Source of the DNA: Betaproteobacteria bacterium Ga0077526
GTDB taxonomy: Bacteria; Pseudomonadota; Gammaproteobacteria; Burkholderiales; Ga0077523
Direction: 5' to 3'
NCBI GenBank assembly: GCA_001464765.1
Contig: LNDV01000031.1
Span: 1-62,866, forward strand
Length of the DNA stretch: 62,866 bases
The number at the start of each line of letters is the position of its first letter. Within the stretch, counting starts at the first letter, position 1. Under the pieces are notes generated by a model. The model had not been told where the DNA came from. It worked only from the letters and a program-made list of their open reading frames with translations, and searched no databases. Shown one piece after another: positions 16,466 to 25,321 of this stretch. Position numbers and translations under genes: made by a program.

Positions 16466-18640
16466 TCAGTCGTGCGAGATGCCCGCCTGCGCTGTGAGGA
16501 TCGCGTCGATGGGGCGGACGGCGTCGGGGTCCGCGACTTTCTCCAGCTCCGCGAGCGTGGAATAGAACACGGGGCCCCGGCCCATGTCGGCCTCGTCCTG
16601 GCTCACCAGCGCGTTGATGTTGACGCCATTGGCCTGGCGGGAACCCTGCAGCTGCTTCGGCGCACTCAGCACGCCGGGCATCATGCCGGGCACGATCAGC
16701 GCGTAGCCATAGACCTCGCCGCGATCGTTGTGCAGCCGGCACAGATCACCGTTCGCGATGCCGCGCGAGCGGGCGTCCTCCTCGGCGATCTCGAAGGTCT
16801 GGCGCGACATCATCTCCTGCAGCCGGGGGACATGCTGGAAGCTCGCCCCGATGAAGTAGTGCGTCGCGGGGCTCAGCACCTGCAGCGGAAAGCGACGCTT
16901 CGTCTCGTGGCTGAAGAAGCCCTCGCGCTCTTCCACGTGGCCGGGGAGAGGATCCTGCCCGAGCTTCGCGAGCGTCTCGCTGTAGATCTCGATCTTGCCA
17001 GTCGGCGTGGCCCAGCGGCCGCTGTTGAGGCCGGGACGGCGCGGCGAATCCACGGCCGCCTTCGCCCAGCCGTTCTCCTTCAGGCCCTCGTACGTGATGC
17101 CCTCGAAGAGAGGATTGAACGCGGGATCGATGAGCTCGCGGATCATCTCCTCGTCGCTCTGCGAGAAGCAGGGGTCGTCGTAGCCCATGTGCTTCGCGAG
17201 ACGGCGGAAGAGCTCGTTGTTGTCGAGGCTCTCGCCCAGTTTCGGGATGGCCTGCTGTGACAGCGAGTAGTAGTAGTTGCCGTACGCACAGAGCAGATCG
17301 GAGCGCTCCAGCGTGGTATCCGCGGGCAGGATGTAGTCCGCGTAGTCGCAGGTGTCGGAAAAGAACGTGTCGTGGACGGCGATGAAGAGATCCTCTCGCA
17401 TCATCCCGCGTCGCGCGCTCACGGTGTCGGGCACGCAGTTGGCCGGGTCCGAGTTCCAGACGAACAGCGACTTGATGGGCGGATCCATCGCCGGATCTTC
17501 CAGCGCCCGCCCGATCTGAATCATGTTGACGGTCCGCGGCTTGCGGCCCGCGAGCAGGTCGGTGCGCTGCAGCTTGCCGAGATCGACGTTGCGCAATTCC
17601 GTCCCGGTACCGACGCACACGCCACCCCGGGTGCGCATCGCCCCGGTGAGAACGGGCAGGAGTTTCACCGCCCGCGTCATGGCTCCGCCGTTGTCGTGGC
17701 GCTGCAGCCCCCAGTTGAGGCGGATGAACGACTTGCGGGTGCGGCCGTAGAGCAACGCGAAGCGCTCGATGTCCGCCGCGGGAATGCCCGTGATGTCCGC
17801 CACCTTGTCCAGCGTGTACTCCGGCAGACGATCGTGCAGCAGGGCTTCCCAGCCCACCGTCTGCTCCTTCAGGAACGCCTCGTCGTGCAGACCGTGGTCG
17901 ACGATGATCTTCATCATGCCGAGCGCCAGCGCCGCATCGGTGCCCGGGCGGGGCTGGATGTGCCAGTCGGCGAATGCCGTCGTGCGCGTAGGCCTCGGGT
18001 CGACGGCCACGATGGTGGCACCCCGCTCCTTCGCCGCCACCACGAACGGCATGGCATGCACACCCGTGCTCACGAGGTTGGTGCCCCAGAGGATCACGAG
18101 ATCCATCGAGGGAATGTCCTCGATGTCGGCCTCGTGGACCTGCCCGGTGGTGTAGATGCTGGCGGCACGCCCGGCCGCCGTGCAGATAGTGCGCTCGAGG
18201 CGAGCGGCACCCATCTTGTTGAAGAACCGGTCGCCCATGCCCAGGAAACCGAGAAAACCCAGCGTGCCGGAGTACGAGTACGGCTGCACGGCGTCGGGTC
18301 CGTAGCGCGCAACGGTGTCCTTGAGGTTCGCGGCAATGGCTGCGAGGGCCTCGTCCCAGGTGGTGCGCTCGAATCGCGCGCCCGGCCCCTTCGGTCCGAC
18401 GCGGCGATAGGGATGGAGCACCCGGTTGCCGTTGTAGACGAGATCGAGGTAGTTGTTGACCTTGTTGCAGAGATAGCCCTTGGTGACCGGATGACTCGGA
18501 TCGCCGCGCACGGCGATCGCCCGTTCGGTCTGCGTGTCGACCGTCACCAGCATGGAGCAGGCGTCCGGGCAGTCGTGGGGGCAGGTGGCCTTCACGACAC
18601 GGGTTTGCAGGTGCTTGGCGATTCCGGCTGCGGTTTCCAT
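16466..18640 (-). CDS. Molybdopterin oxidoreductase (DMSO reductase/formate dehydrogenase superfamily)
   Basis: 724 residues from the ATG giving METAAG; a longer frame upstream looks non-coding. The N-terminal 4Fe-4S site is complete: Cys20, Cys24 and Cys28 with Cys58 following (C-x3-C-x3-C-x29-C). The molybdopterin oxidoreductase core and the C-terminal molydopterin-dinucleotide-binding domain follow, the latter starting near the HYFIGASF segment. There is no Tat signal, so the protein is probably cytoplasmic. It belongs to the broad group often labelled BisC-like or formate-dehydrogenase-like, and I cannot identify the Mo ligand or the substrate with certainty. No electron-transfer subunit, cytochrome or chaperone gene sits beside it. 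MobA, needed for the bis-MGD cofactor, is encoded 14 kb away. It is divergent from the hydrolase gene at 18777. Confidence 0.85.
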   Translation of the reverse strand: METAAGIAKHLQTRVVKATCPHDCPDACSMLVTVDTQTERAIAVRGDPSHPVTKGYLCNKVNNYLDLVYNGNRVLHPYRRVGPKGPGARFERTTWDEALAAIAANLKDTVARYGPDAVQPYSYSGTLGFLGFLGMGDRFFNKMGAARLERTICTAAGRAASIYTTGQVHEADIEDIPSMDLVILWGTNLVSTGVHAMPFVVAAKERGATIVAVDPRPTRTTAFADWHIQPRPGTDAALALGMMKIIVDHGLHDEAFLKEQTVGWEALLHDRLPEYTLDKVADITGIPAADIERFALLYGRTRKSFIRLNWGLQRHDNGGAMTRAVKLLPVLTGAMRTRGGVCVGTGTELRNVDLGKLQRTDLLAGRKPRTVNMIQIGRALEDPAMDPPIKSLFVWNSDPANCVPDTVSARRGMMREDLFIAVHDTFFSDTCDYADYILPADTTLERSDLLCAYGNYYYSLSQQAIPKLGESLDNNELFRRLAKHMGYDDPCFSQSDEEMIRELIDPAFNPLFEGITYEGLKENGWAKAAVDSPRRPGLNSGRWATPTGKIEIYSETLAKLGQDPLPGHVEEREGFFSHETKRRFPLQVLSPATHYFIGASFQHVPRLQEMMSRQTFEIAEEDARSRGIANGDLCRLHNDRGEVYGYALIVPGMMPGVLSAPKQLQGSRQANGVNINALVSQDEADMGRGPVFYSTLAELEKVADPDAVRPIDAILTAQAGISHD

Positions 18641-18776
18641 CGCGCGGTCCTGGAGTGGGGGCTGAGCCGCCATTCTAGGGGAGGACCGCGCTCTTGGTGC
18701 GGGTGTCTCGCTCCGCCGCGATTGCGCTTGCCCGACCGCCTCGGGCACACTCCCGATGCACTCCCCGGAGACCCGA

Positions 18777-20873
18777 ATGCGCCCCGCACTGCGTCGTATC
18801 GCCGCCGGCTGCCTGCTGGCGGCCCCCCTCGTCTGCGAGGGGAGGCTCGTGGGGCTCGACATCGAGCGGCGCGAAGTCGTGGCGGATGGCCGCGACTTCG
18901 GCGCCGCCGGCCCCTACGAAAAGCTCGTCGGACGAGCCCGTTTCGAAGTGGATCCCGCCGATGTCCGCAACGCCCGCGTGTTCGACCTCGCCGGTGCGCC
19001 GGTGGACGGCAACGGTCGCGTCCGGTTCTCGGCCGACTTCTATCTCCTGAAGCCCGTGGACATGGCCCGCGCCAGCCGGACCCTGCTGTTCGAGGTCAAC
19101 AACCGCGGCCGCAAGATCGCGTTCATGCGGTTCCAGGACACGCTGGCGGCCGCGAACATGAACGACCCGACGCAGTCTGGTGACTTCGGCAACGGCTTCC
19201 TCATGAATCGCGGCCACGTCATCGCCTGGGTGGGCTGGGGCGCCGACATCGCCCCGGGCGACAACCGCCTCACCGTGGACTTTCCCGTCGCGCAGCAGGA
19301 AGGCAAGCCGGTCGCCGAGCGCATCCTCACGGAGTTCGGCGACCGCAACTTCGGCGGCAGCACGCCGACGACGCTGCCGCTTTCCGGGAGTCCGGTGTTC
19401 CGGAGCTATCCGACCGTCTCCACGGACCGGACCGAAGCCGAGGCCGAACTCTGGGTGACGCCGAGCGACTCACCGCGTCCGAACAGCCCCGCGATTCCTC
19501 GCGGCGAGCGGGTACCTGACTCGGACTGGGCCTTCAGCGCCTGCCCCGACGGGTGGCCGGGCACGCCCAGCCGCACGGACATCTGCCTGAAGGGCGGTTT
19601 CCGCAACGACCGCAACTATCACCTGCTCTACCGTGCGGTCGGGTCGCCCGTGATGGGGCTGGGCTACGTCACATCGCGGGATTTCGTGTCCTTCCTGCGA
19701 CACGCGCCGGCCGATGGCGGCGCGGCGTCCAACCCCGTGGCCGGGCTCGACACGACCCTGTGCCTCGGCATCTCGTCGAGCGGCATGTACCTGAGGGACT
19801 TCCTCTACCAGGGCTTCAACGAGGACGAGAACGGTAAGCGCGTCTGCGACGGCATGCACATCCACGTGGCCGGCGTTCACAAACTGTTCCTCAACTACCG
19901 CTTCGCGCAACCGAATGCGTTCTCGCAGCAGCATCGGGAACGCTGGATTCCCGACACCAATTTCCCGCACCAGTACGGCGTGCGCGGCGATCCGCTGACG
20001 CGCGTGCCCGACGGCATCCTGAAGCGGCCCTCGTCCGATCCCAAGGTGATCCACACCGACACCTCGAACGAGTTCTGGCAGTTCCGCGCGTCGCTCACCG
20101 GCACCACGGAAGGCGGCCGGATGGACCTGGGCGAAAGTCCGCGGGTACGCCGTTATCTGCTGGCGAGCCTGCAGCACGGCGGCCACAAGGGCGACCCGCC
20201 GGGCTACGGGATCGCCAATCGCCAATGCGAGCAGCTCACCAATCCCCTGCATCCGGGACCGCTGCTTCGCGCACTCATCAGTTCGCTGGAGACCTGGGTG
20301 CGCAAGGACGTGAAGCCCCCCGATTCCCGTGTGCCACGGCTGGCCGACGGCACGCTCGTGGCGCCGGAGGAACTCGCGTGGCCCCCGTTGCCGGGTGTGC
20401 GATACAACGCGCTGCTGAACGGCTCGGGCGAGCGCGACTTCGGACCGAGAGCCGTGCGCAACACCGGCATCATCGACAAGCTCTTCCCGGAAGTGCGCTA
20501 CCCGCATCGGGTCCTGGTCCCGCAGATCGACACCATGGGTCATGACATCGCGGGTATCCGTCATCCTTATCTGGAAGCCCCGCTCGCCACGCATCTGGGA
20601 TGGAACACCCGTCGCGCGGAGTTCGGCGGCGACGACCTGTGCGACCTCCTCGGCTCGACGATCCCGATGGCCCGAACCGAGGACGAAGCGAAGACGCGCG
20701 GCGATCCCCGCCCGTCGATCGCGGCACGGTATCGGGACGCGGACGACTACGCGGGGCAGGTATCCGCTGCCGCGGCGCGGCTCGTGGCGGAGCGCCTGCT
20801 CCTGCCGGAGGACGTCGCCCCCCTGGTGGACGAAGCGAAAGCCCGGTTCGCGGAGGCAGTGAGGCAACCGTGA
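18777..20873 (+). CDS. Secreted alpha/beta hydrolase domain protein (Abhydrolase_10-like)
   Basis: 698 residues. ATG 18777 is preceded by GGAG at 18767-18770; an ATG 21 bp earlier has no such site. Residues 1-19 form a signal peptide. The nucleophile elbow is GISSSG with probable Ser333, followed by the conserved YLRDFLYQGFNEDE-type segment that marks this large-hydrolase family (Pfam alpha/beta hydrolase domain 10). Members are poorly characterised esterase-like proteins of the cell envelope. The stop overlaps the GTG start of the next gene (GTGA), so it heads a translationally coupled string. Substrate unknown. It is divergent from the molybdopterin oxidoreductase, with 136 bp between the two starts. 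Confidence 0.78.
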   Translation: MRPALRRIAAGCLLAAPLVCEGRLVGLDIERREVVADGRDFGAAGPYEKLVGRARFEVDPADVRNARVFDLAGAPVDGNGRVRFSADFYLLKPVDMARASRTLLFEVNNRGRKIAFMRFQDTLAAANMNDPTQSGDFGNGFLMNRGHVIAWVGWGADIAPGDNRLTVDFPVAQQEGKPVAERILTEFGDRNFGGSTPTTLPLSGSPVFRSYPTVSTDRTEAEAELWVTPSDSPRPNSPAIPRGERVPDSDWAFSACPDGWPGTPSRTDICLKGGFRNDRNYHLLYRAVGSPVMGLGYVTSRDFVSFLRHAPADGGAASNPVAGLDTTLCLGISSSGMYLRDFLYQGFNEDENGKRVCDGMHIHVAGVHKLFLNYRFAQPNAFSQQHRERWIPDTNFPHQYGVRGDPLTRVPDGILKRPSSDPKVIHTDTSNEFWQFRASLTGTTEGGRMDLGESPRVRRYLLASLQHGGHKGDPPGYGIANRQCEQLTNPLHPGPLLRALISSLETWVRKDVKPPDSRVPRLADGTLVAPEELAWPPLPGVRYNALLNGSGERDFGPRAVRNTGIIDKLFPEVRYPHRVLVPQIDTMGHDIAGIRHPYLEAPLATHLGWNTRRAEFGGDDLCDLLGSTIPMARTEDEAKTRGDPRPSIAARYRDADDYAGQVSAAAARLVAERLLLPEDVAPLVDEAKARFAEAVRQP

Positions 20874-21355
20874 AAGCGCCCTGGCTCCTCCCTCCGTTCG
20901 CGATTCCGACGGGATATCGCACCGAGTCCTACGTGGTCCGCCCGCTGACGATCCACGACGCCGTGAAGGACTTCGACGCCGTGATGGCGACCCGCGATAC
21001 CCTGTGGGCCCGATTCGGGGCCGGCTGGCACTGGCCGCCCGCCGATCTCACGCTGGAGGCCAACCTCGTGGATCTGGCCTGGCATCAGAAGGAGTTCGAT
21101 CTGCGCACGTCATTTGCCTATTCGGTTCTCACGCCGGACGAAGCCCGCGTGCTCGGCTGCGTCTATCTCTATCCCAGCCGGGTCGGCGGCTTCGATGCCG
21201 AGGCCTACTACTGGTCACGCGGTGCAGACCACGGCCTCGCCGATGAACGGCTCGGTGCCGACTTCCGCCGCTGGATCGCGGCGTCCTGGCCCTTCAGTCG
21301 GGTGGCATTTCCCGGACGGGATGTTCCCTGGGACCAATGGAGCGTACCCGCATGA
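20870..21355 (+). CDS. GNAT-like N-acetyltransferase
   Basis: 161 residues from a GTG overlapping the preceding TGA by 4 nt. The sequence has the RPLTIHDAVKDFDAVMATRD beginning and a later LGCVYLYPS strand that fit a GNAT acetyltransferase with a beta-bulge strand 4; the acetyl-CoA P-loop (Q/RxxGxG/A) is not clear, so the assignment rests on general resemblance. No signal peptide or membrane segment. The stop overlaps the next start. Acceptor substrate unknown. Confidence 0.6.
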   Translation: MKAPWLLPPFAIPTGYRTESYVVRPLTIHDAVKDFDAVMATRDTLWARFGAGWHWPPADLTLEANLVDLAWHQKEFDLRTSFAYSVLTPDEARVLGCVYLYPSRVGGFDAEAYYWSRGADHGLADERLGADFRRWIAASWPFSRVAFPGRDVPWDQWSVPA

Positions 21356-21642
21356 TGCTGCGCATGCTGCTGCTCATCGCAGCCGTGTTCGTGATCGCCT
21401 CGCTGTTCAAGCGCCGCGTGCCGCAGGGCGCCGACCGGGCCCTCCAGCGCAAGCGGGCGTGGGCGACGGCGATGCGCCAGACTGCCTATACCGTGGCCGC
21501 CTTCCTGTTCGTGGCCATCACCCTGTTCGCAGCATGGCACTCCGTCCGCTTCGAAGACCGCACTGCGGCCTACCTCGCGCTCGTCACCGGCCCGCTCGCA
21601 CTGCTCATGGGATGGCTTGCTCTGCGGGCGACCCGAACCTGA
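21352..21642 (+). CDS. Small two-helix membrane protein
   Basis: 96 residues. The chosen ATG overlaps the previous stop (ATGA); another ATG lies 15 bp upstream. Two hydrophobic segments are visible, about residues 1-17 and 44-65, with a basic linker (KRRV, RKRAW), then a third weaker segment near residues 72-90. It is not recognised as a known family. It sits inside a string of four overlapping genes and its last base is shared with the next start codon. Confidence 0.65.
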   Translation: MMLRMLLLIAAVFVIASLFKRRVPQGADRALQRKRAWATAMRQTAYTVAAFLFVAITLFAAWHSVRFEDRTAAYLALVTGPLALLMGWLALRATRT

Positions 21643-22184
21643 TGGACACGCCACCGATCATCATCGACGTGGAGGCCTCCGGCTTCGGACGAGGCGGCTA
21701 TCCGATCGAAGTCGGTGTCGCCATGCCGGACGACCGCACCCACTGCTTTCTCGTCCGGCCCGCCGACGCCTGGACCCACTGGGACCCCAGCGCCGAGGCC
21801 GTGCATCACATCCGCCGCGACATCCTTCTCGCGCGTGGCCGTCCCATCCGCGAAGTGGCCGAGCGGCTGAATGAACTGCTCGAAGGGCAGACCGTATACA
21901 GCGACGCCTGGGGCTACGACAGCACCTGGGTCGCGCTGCTGTTCGATGAAGCCGAGTGCCTGCAGCGCTTTCGCATCGAATCCCTTCGCGGCCTCATGGG
22001 TGACAAGGAGATGGCCAGCTGGGACAACGCACGCCAGGAGGTGGAACGCGCGCTCGGCGCCACCCGGCACCGGGCCAGCGTCGATGCCCTCGTCATCCAG
22101 CGCACGTTCCTCACGTGCCGGGGCGCGAGCGGCGTGAATTTCCTGCCGAACGGCCGCTCCACGCCGCAACCTCCCGCCGCCTGA
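21642..22184 (+). CDS. DEDD-family 3'-5' exonuclease (DnaQ-like fold)
   Basis: 180 residues; the ATG shares its A with the preceding TGA. Motif I is IIIDVEASG with Asp9 and Glu11. Motif II is probably the SDAWGYDST segment and motif III the HRASVD segment (His-x4-Asp spacing), so the DEDDh two-metal site looks complete. It is distinct from the replicative epsilon subunit encoded at 41855-42571. RNase T, oligoribonuclease and PolC-type exonucleases share this fold, and the choice between DNA and RNA substrate cannot be made here. Last gene of the overlapping string that begins with the alpha/beta hydrolase. Confidence 0.75.
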   Translation: MDTPPIIIDVEASGFGRGGYPIEVGVAMPDDRTHCFLVRPADAWTHWDPSAEAVHHIRRDILLARGRPIREVAERLNELLEGQTVYSDAWGYDSTWVALLFDEAECLQRFRIESLRGLMGDKEMASWDNARQEVERALGATRHRASVDALVIQRTFLTCRGASGVNFLPNGRSTPQPPAA

Positions 22185-22545
22185 TCCCGCAGTCCGCGAG
22201 ATCGCGACGCACCGCGAAGCCGATCCGCGCCGCTCTTCCGAGAAATCGTCGATGCAGGTTTTCTCGCGCGAACGAAAGCCGGATCAATGGTTTGCGGTCG
22301 TGGACGCAGAGACTTGAAACCGCGCCTTCACGATCCTCAGAAAATTCCTTAACAGGGGCGACGTTAGCACTTAACATTCGCTCGTCATTTTTGTGGCGGC
22401 GCTGCGTTCACGGCTCTCCCACACCTCGAAGCGCGCTCCGTCCGCGGCCGGACGGTCCTGAAAACAACGACAACGTCCTGTTCGGGCCTTCCATGTCTCG
22501 ACCGAAGCGTTTCACCAGAGTCCGCGTCCGAGGGACCGCATCGCC
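22185..22545. other. 361-bp intergenic region upstream of the EgtB-like gene
   Basis: No coding sequence seen. The right half is more AT-rich than its surroundings and carries the candidate promoter described separately. The remaining stretch shows no convincing hairpin or RNA motif. Confidence 0.5.
22349..22377 (+). promoter_or_regulatory. Candidate sigma-70 promoter for the egtB-like operon
   Basis: TTAACA (22349-22354) and TAACAT (22372-22377) are separated by exactly 17 bp. They match the -35 and -10 consensus at 5 of 6 and 4 of 6 positions. The leader would be about 160 nt. Confidence 0.45.
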
Positions 22546-23913
22546 ATGAGCGCCAACCTGGGTCTTCGGGAGCAGCCGCCACCGTCTCCGGTGGAAGCTG
22601 CCCCGACCGATGCCGCCGCGGAGGATGCCCGCACGCCGGACCCGGGTGCGCGTCCGCTGATCTCCCGCTTCCTGGCCGTGCGCGCCTCCACCGAGGCACT
22701 CATCGCCGGACTGAGCGCCGAGGACTGCGCACTGCAGTCGATGCCAAAGGCAAGTCCGGTCAAGTGGCATCTCGGGCACACCACCTGGTTCTTCGAGACG
22801 TTCGTGCTGCTCTCTCACGCCCGTCGTTACCGGGCATACGACGACCAGTTCGGCCCGCTCTTCAATTCCCATTTCGAATCCCTCGGACCGAGGCTCCCCA
22901 AGGAATCGCGCGGATTGCTTTCCCGTCCGACGCTCGACGCCGTGATGCGCTATCGGTCGCACGTCAGCGAGGCGATGGTAGATTTCCTCGCCGGTCGCTG
23001 GCCGATCGCGCCGGAAGCCATGACGGCACTGGAACTCGGTCTGCAGCATGAACAGCGCGAGCAGGAGCAGATCCTCGCCGACCTGAAGCATCTGTGGTCG
23101 TCCAATCCGTTGCGTCCCGTGTTCCGCCCGCTGCCTCTGCAGGCCGCCACGGCGCTGAAACCGCTCACGTGGTTTCCGTGCGCGGAAGGAGTCCGCGAGA
23201 TCGGCCATGCCGGCGAGGGCTTCGCGTTCGACAACGAGCGGCCGCGCCATCGTGAGTTCCTCGAGGCCTTCGAGATCGGGTCCCGTCTGGTGACGAGTGG
23301 CGAGTACCTCGATTTCATCGACGACGGGGCGTATCAGCGGCCCGAGCTGTGGATGGCCGACGGCTGGAACCACGTGAAGCGCCTCGGCTGGAACGCGCCG
23401 CTCTACTGGGAGCGCCACGGTCGAAAGTGGGTGCAGTACACGCTGTCGGGCCTGCGCGAGGTCGACCCCGACGAACCCGTATGTCATGTGAGCTGGTACG
23501 AGGCGGATGCCTACGCGCGCTGGGCCAAGGCGCGCCTGCCCACCGAGGCCGAGTGGGAACTGGTGGCACAGGAAGCCACCCAGGGCGGCAACTTCCTGGA
23601 GACCGGACGCCTGCATCCTTCGCCGCTGTCCGCGTTGCGCGCGGATTGGGGGCCGGCCCAACTCTTCGGTGATGTGTGGGAGTGGACCTCCAGCGTGCAT
23701 CAGCCCTATCCGGGACACACACCGGCCGTCGGGCCCCTCGGCGAATACGACGCGCGCTTCATGGTGAATCAGTTCGTCCTGCGGGGCGGTTCCTGCGCGA
23801 CACCACAGGCCCACATCCGGACGACGTATCGCAACTACCGGCCGCCTCACGCCCGCTGGCACTTTACGGGCATTCGTCTCGCCCGGAACGCCGCCGCGAA
23901 CAAGCCGAAATGA
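22546..23913 (+). CDS. egtB: EgtB-like iron-dependent sulfoxide synthase with altered metal motif
   Basis: 455 residues: a DinB_2-type N-terminal domain (about 40-185) and a C-terminal FGE-sulfatase domain (about 205-450) ending in the family's YRN...RPP-ARW...GIRLAR series. EgtB joins cysteine or gamma-glutamylcysteine to hercynine, using O2 and Fe(II), in ergothioneine synthesis. Ligand candidates are His78 (WHLGH) and His168, but the HX3HXE motif reads H-E-Q-R-E-Q-E: position 172, normally the third iron-binding histidine, is Glu. The codons are CAT GAA CAG CGC GAG CAG GAG. The rest of the protein is well conserved, so this is not a decayed gene. The usual partner egtD is not adjacent. The N-terminal 40 residues are Pro/Ala-rich and probably disordered. 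The stop overlaps the next start (ATGA). Confidence 0.82.
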   Translation: MSANLGLREQPPPSPVEAAPTDAAAEDARTPDPGARPLISRFLAVRASTEALIAGLSAEDCALQSMPKASPVKWHLGHTTWFFETFVLLSHARRYRAYDDQFGPLFNSHFESLGPRLPKESRGLLSRPTLDAVMRYRSHVSEAMVDFLAGRWPIAPEAMTALELGLQHEQREQEQILADLKHLWSSNPLRPVFRPLPLQAATALKPLTWFPCAEGVREIGHAGEGFAFDNERPRHREFLEAFEIGSRLVTSGEYLDFIDDGAYQRPELWMADGWNHVKRLGWNAPLYWERHGRKWVQYTLSGLREVDPDEPVCHVSWYEADAYARWAKARLPTEAEWELVAQEATQGGNFLETGRLHPSPLSALRADWGPAQLFGDVWEWTSSVHQPYPGHTPAVGPLGEYDARFMVNQFVLRGGSCATPQAHIRTTYRNYRPPHARWHFTGIRLARNAAANKPK

Positions 23914-24296
23914 TCGCGATCGACCGTCTCGACCACGTCGTGCTCACGGCACGGGACGTCGACGCGACGTGTGACTTCTACCGGCGTGTGCTCGGCATGC
24001 GAGTGGAGATCTTCGGCAACGGGCGCAAGGCGCTCGTTTACGGCGACCAGAAGATCAATCTTCACCAGGCCGGCGCCGAGTTCGAACCCAAGGCGGACCG
24101 CCCGACCCCCGGTGCGCTCGACCTCTGCTTCACCACGCGGGACCCGATCGACCAGGTGATCGCGCACCTTCGCGCGGAGGGCGTGACCCTCCTCGATGGC
24201 CCGGTCGTGAGAACCGGCGCCCGCGCGACACTGATGTCGGTGTACTTCCGCGATCCCGATCTCAACCTGATCGAAGTCTCGAACGAGATTGGCTGA
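23910..24296 (+). CDS. VOC-family (glyoxalase/dioxygenase-fold) protein
   Basis: 128 residues. Starts at an ATG overlapping the egtB-like stop. Two beta-alpha-beta-beta-beta repeats are evident: the first opens with LDHVVL and the second ends in FRDPDLNLIEV, giving the usual His9 and C-terminal Glu metal ligands plus a probable His in the INLHQAG strand. It resembles the virulence/VOC proteins related to fosfomycin-resistance and glyoxalase enzymes, but the reaction is not predictable. It is coupled on both sides, so it is likely translated together with the EgtB-like protein and Tag. Confidence 0.82.
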   Translation: MIAIDRLDHVVLTARDVDATCDFYRRVLGMRVEIFGNGRKALVYGDQKINLHQAGAEFEPKADRPTPGALDLCFTTRDPIDQVIAHLRAEGVTLLDGPVVRTGARATLMSVYFRDPDLNLIEVSNEIG

Positions 24297-24885
24297 GGCA
24301 GACCGCACCAGGCCCCGCATCCGCTGTGCGTGGGCGGCGAAAGGCGGCGAACTCGACATCGCCTATCACGATGCCGAGTGGGGCGTGCCGGTCCACGACG
24401 ACACCCGCCTGTTCGAGTTCCTCACGCTCGAAGGTGCACAGGCCGGCCTCTCCTGGACCACGATCCTGCGAAAGCGCGAGAACTACCGCGCCGCCTTCGA
24501 CGGGTTCGATGCCACCCGGATCGCACGGTACTCGGACGCCAAGGTGGCGGCACTGCTCGCCGACCCCGGCATCGTCCGTAACCGCCTCAAGGTGGCCTCC
24601 ACCATCAGCAACGCCCAGGCCTTTCTCGACGTACAGGCCGCATTCGGCAGCTTCGATGCGTATCTGTGGCGCTTCGTGGACGGTCGCCCGGTGGCGAACC
24701 GCTGGCGCTCGATCACCGACGTTCCGGCAAGTACCCCGGTCTCCGATGCGCTCTCGAAGGACCTCGCGAAGCGCGGCTTCCGGTTCGTGGGCACGACCAT
24801 CATGTATGCGTTCATGCAGGCCGTCGGCATGGTGAACGACCATACGACGGACTGCTTCCGATGGGCCGAAGTGCCACGAGCCTGA
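24289..24885 (+). CDS. tag: DNA-3-methyladenine glycosylase I
   Basis: 198 residues. Excises 3-methyladenine from alkylated DNA. The zinc-snap ligands are intact: Cys13 (IRCAW), His27 (AYHDAEWG) and the His/Cys pair in the NDHTTDC segment near the C-terminus. The substrate-pocket sequence SWTTIL also matches. There is no ATG or GTG between the upstream overlap and Cys13, so initiation is most likely at TTG 24289, 8 nt inside the VOC gene, which implies coupled and probably modest expression. It is an odd companion for a thiol-sulfoxide gene, unless both serve damage defence. Confidence 0.9.
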   Translation: MAEADRTRPRIRCAWAAKGGELDIAYHDAEWGVPVHDDTRLFEFLTLEGAQAGLSWTTILRKRENYRAAFDGFDATRIARYSDAKVAALLADPGIVRNRLKVASTISNAQAFLDVQAAFGSFDAYLWRFVDGRPVANRWRSITDVPASTPVSDALSKDLAKRGFRFVGTTIMYAFMQAVGMVNDHTTDCFRWAEVPRA

Positions 24886-24955
24886 CCGCTGCGGCTACCA
24901 TGTAGGGTCTCGACCCGAATACGGACCGTCCGCCGCCCTGGTGCGCCGGCCTGAC

Positions 24956-25321
24956 ATGACCGAAGAACACAACTTCACCGCCTCACCCGTCCTCCGCCAC
25001 GCCACTCTCGCCGACGGGGAGGCCCTGCTCGCGCGGCTCGATGCCACCGCGCTGCCGTCCACGCCGGTCTACCGTCACGGCTCCCTGCTCGTGAAGCTCT
25101 ACCGCCCGTCGGGCGAGGACCTTCAGAAGCCGCACGACCGGGACGAGGTGTACATCGTCGCTCGCGGCTCGGGGCGTTTCCGCAACGGTGACCGGGCCCA
25201 CGACTTCGGGCCGGGCGACATGCTGTTCGTTCCCGCGGGCGATATGCATCGCTTCGAAGGCTTCAGCGAGGACTTCCTGGTATGGGTGCTGTTCTACGGT
25301 CCGGAAGGAGGCGAGCGATGA
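24956..25321 (+). CDS. Cupin-domain protein
   Basis: 121 residues from ATG 24956 (a GTG 15 bp upstream is possible; neither has a strong Shine-Dalgarno). A single small beta-barrel cupin: motif 1 around KPHDRDEVYIVARGSG and motif 2 around PAGDMHRFEGF supply His, Asp/Glu and His metal ligands. Such proteins range from isomerases to storage-type or regulatory proteins; none can be chosen here. It is coupled by a 4-nt overlap to the glycosyltransferase that follows, so it may be the first gene of the glycan cluster. Confidence 0.8.
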   Translation: MTEEHNFTASPVLRHATLADGEALLARLDATALPSTPVYRHGSLLVKLYRPSGEDLQKPHDRDEVYIVARGSGRFRNGDRAHDFGPGDMLFVPAGDMHRFEGFSEDFLVWVLFYGPEGGER

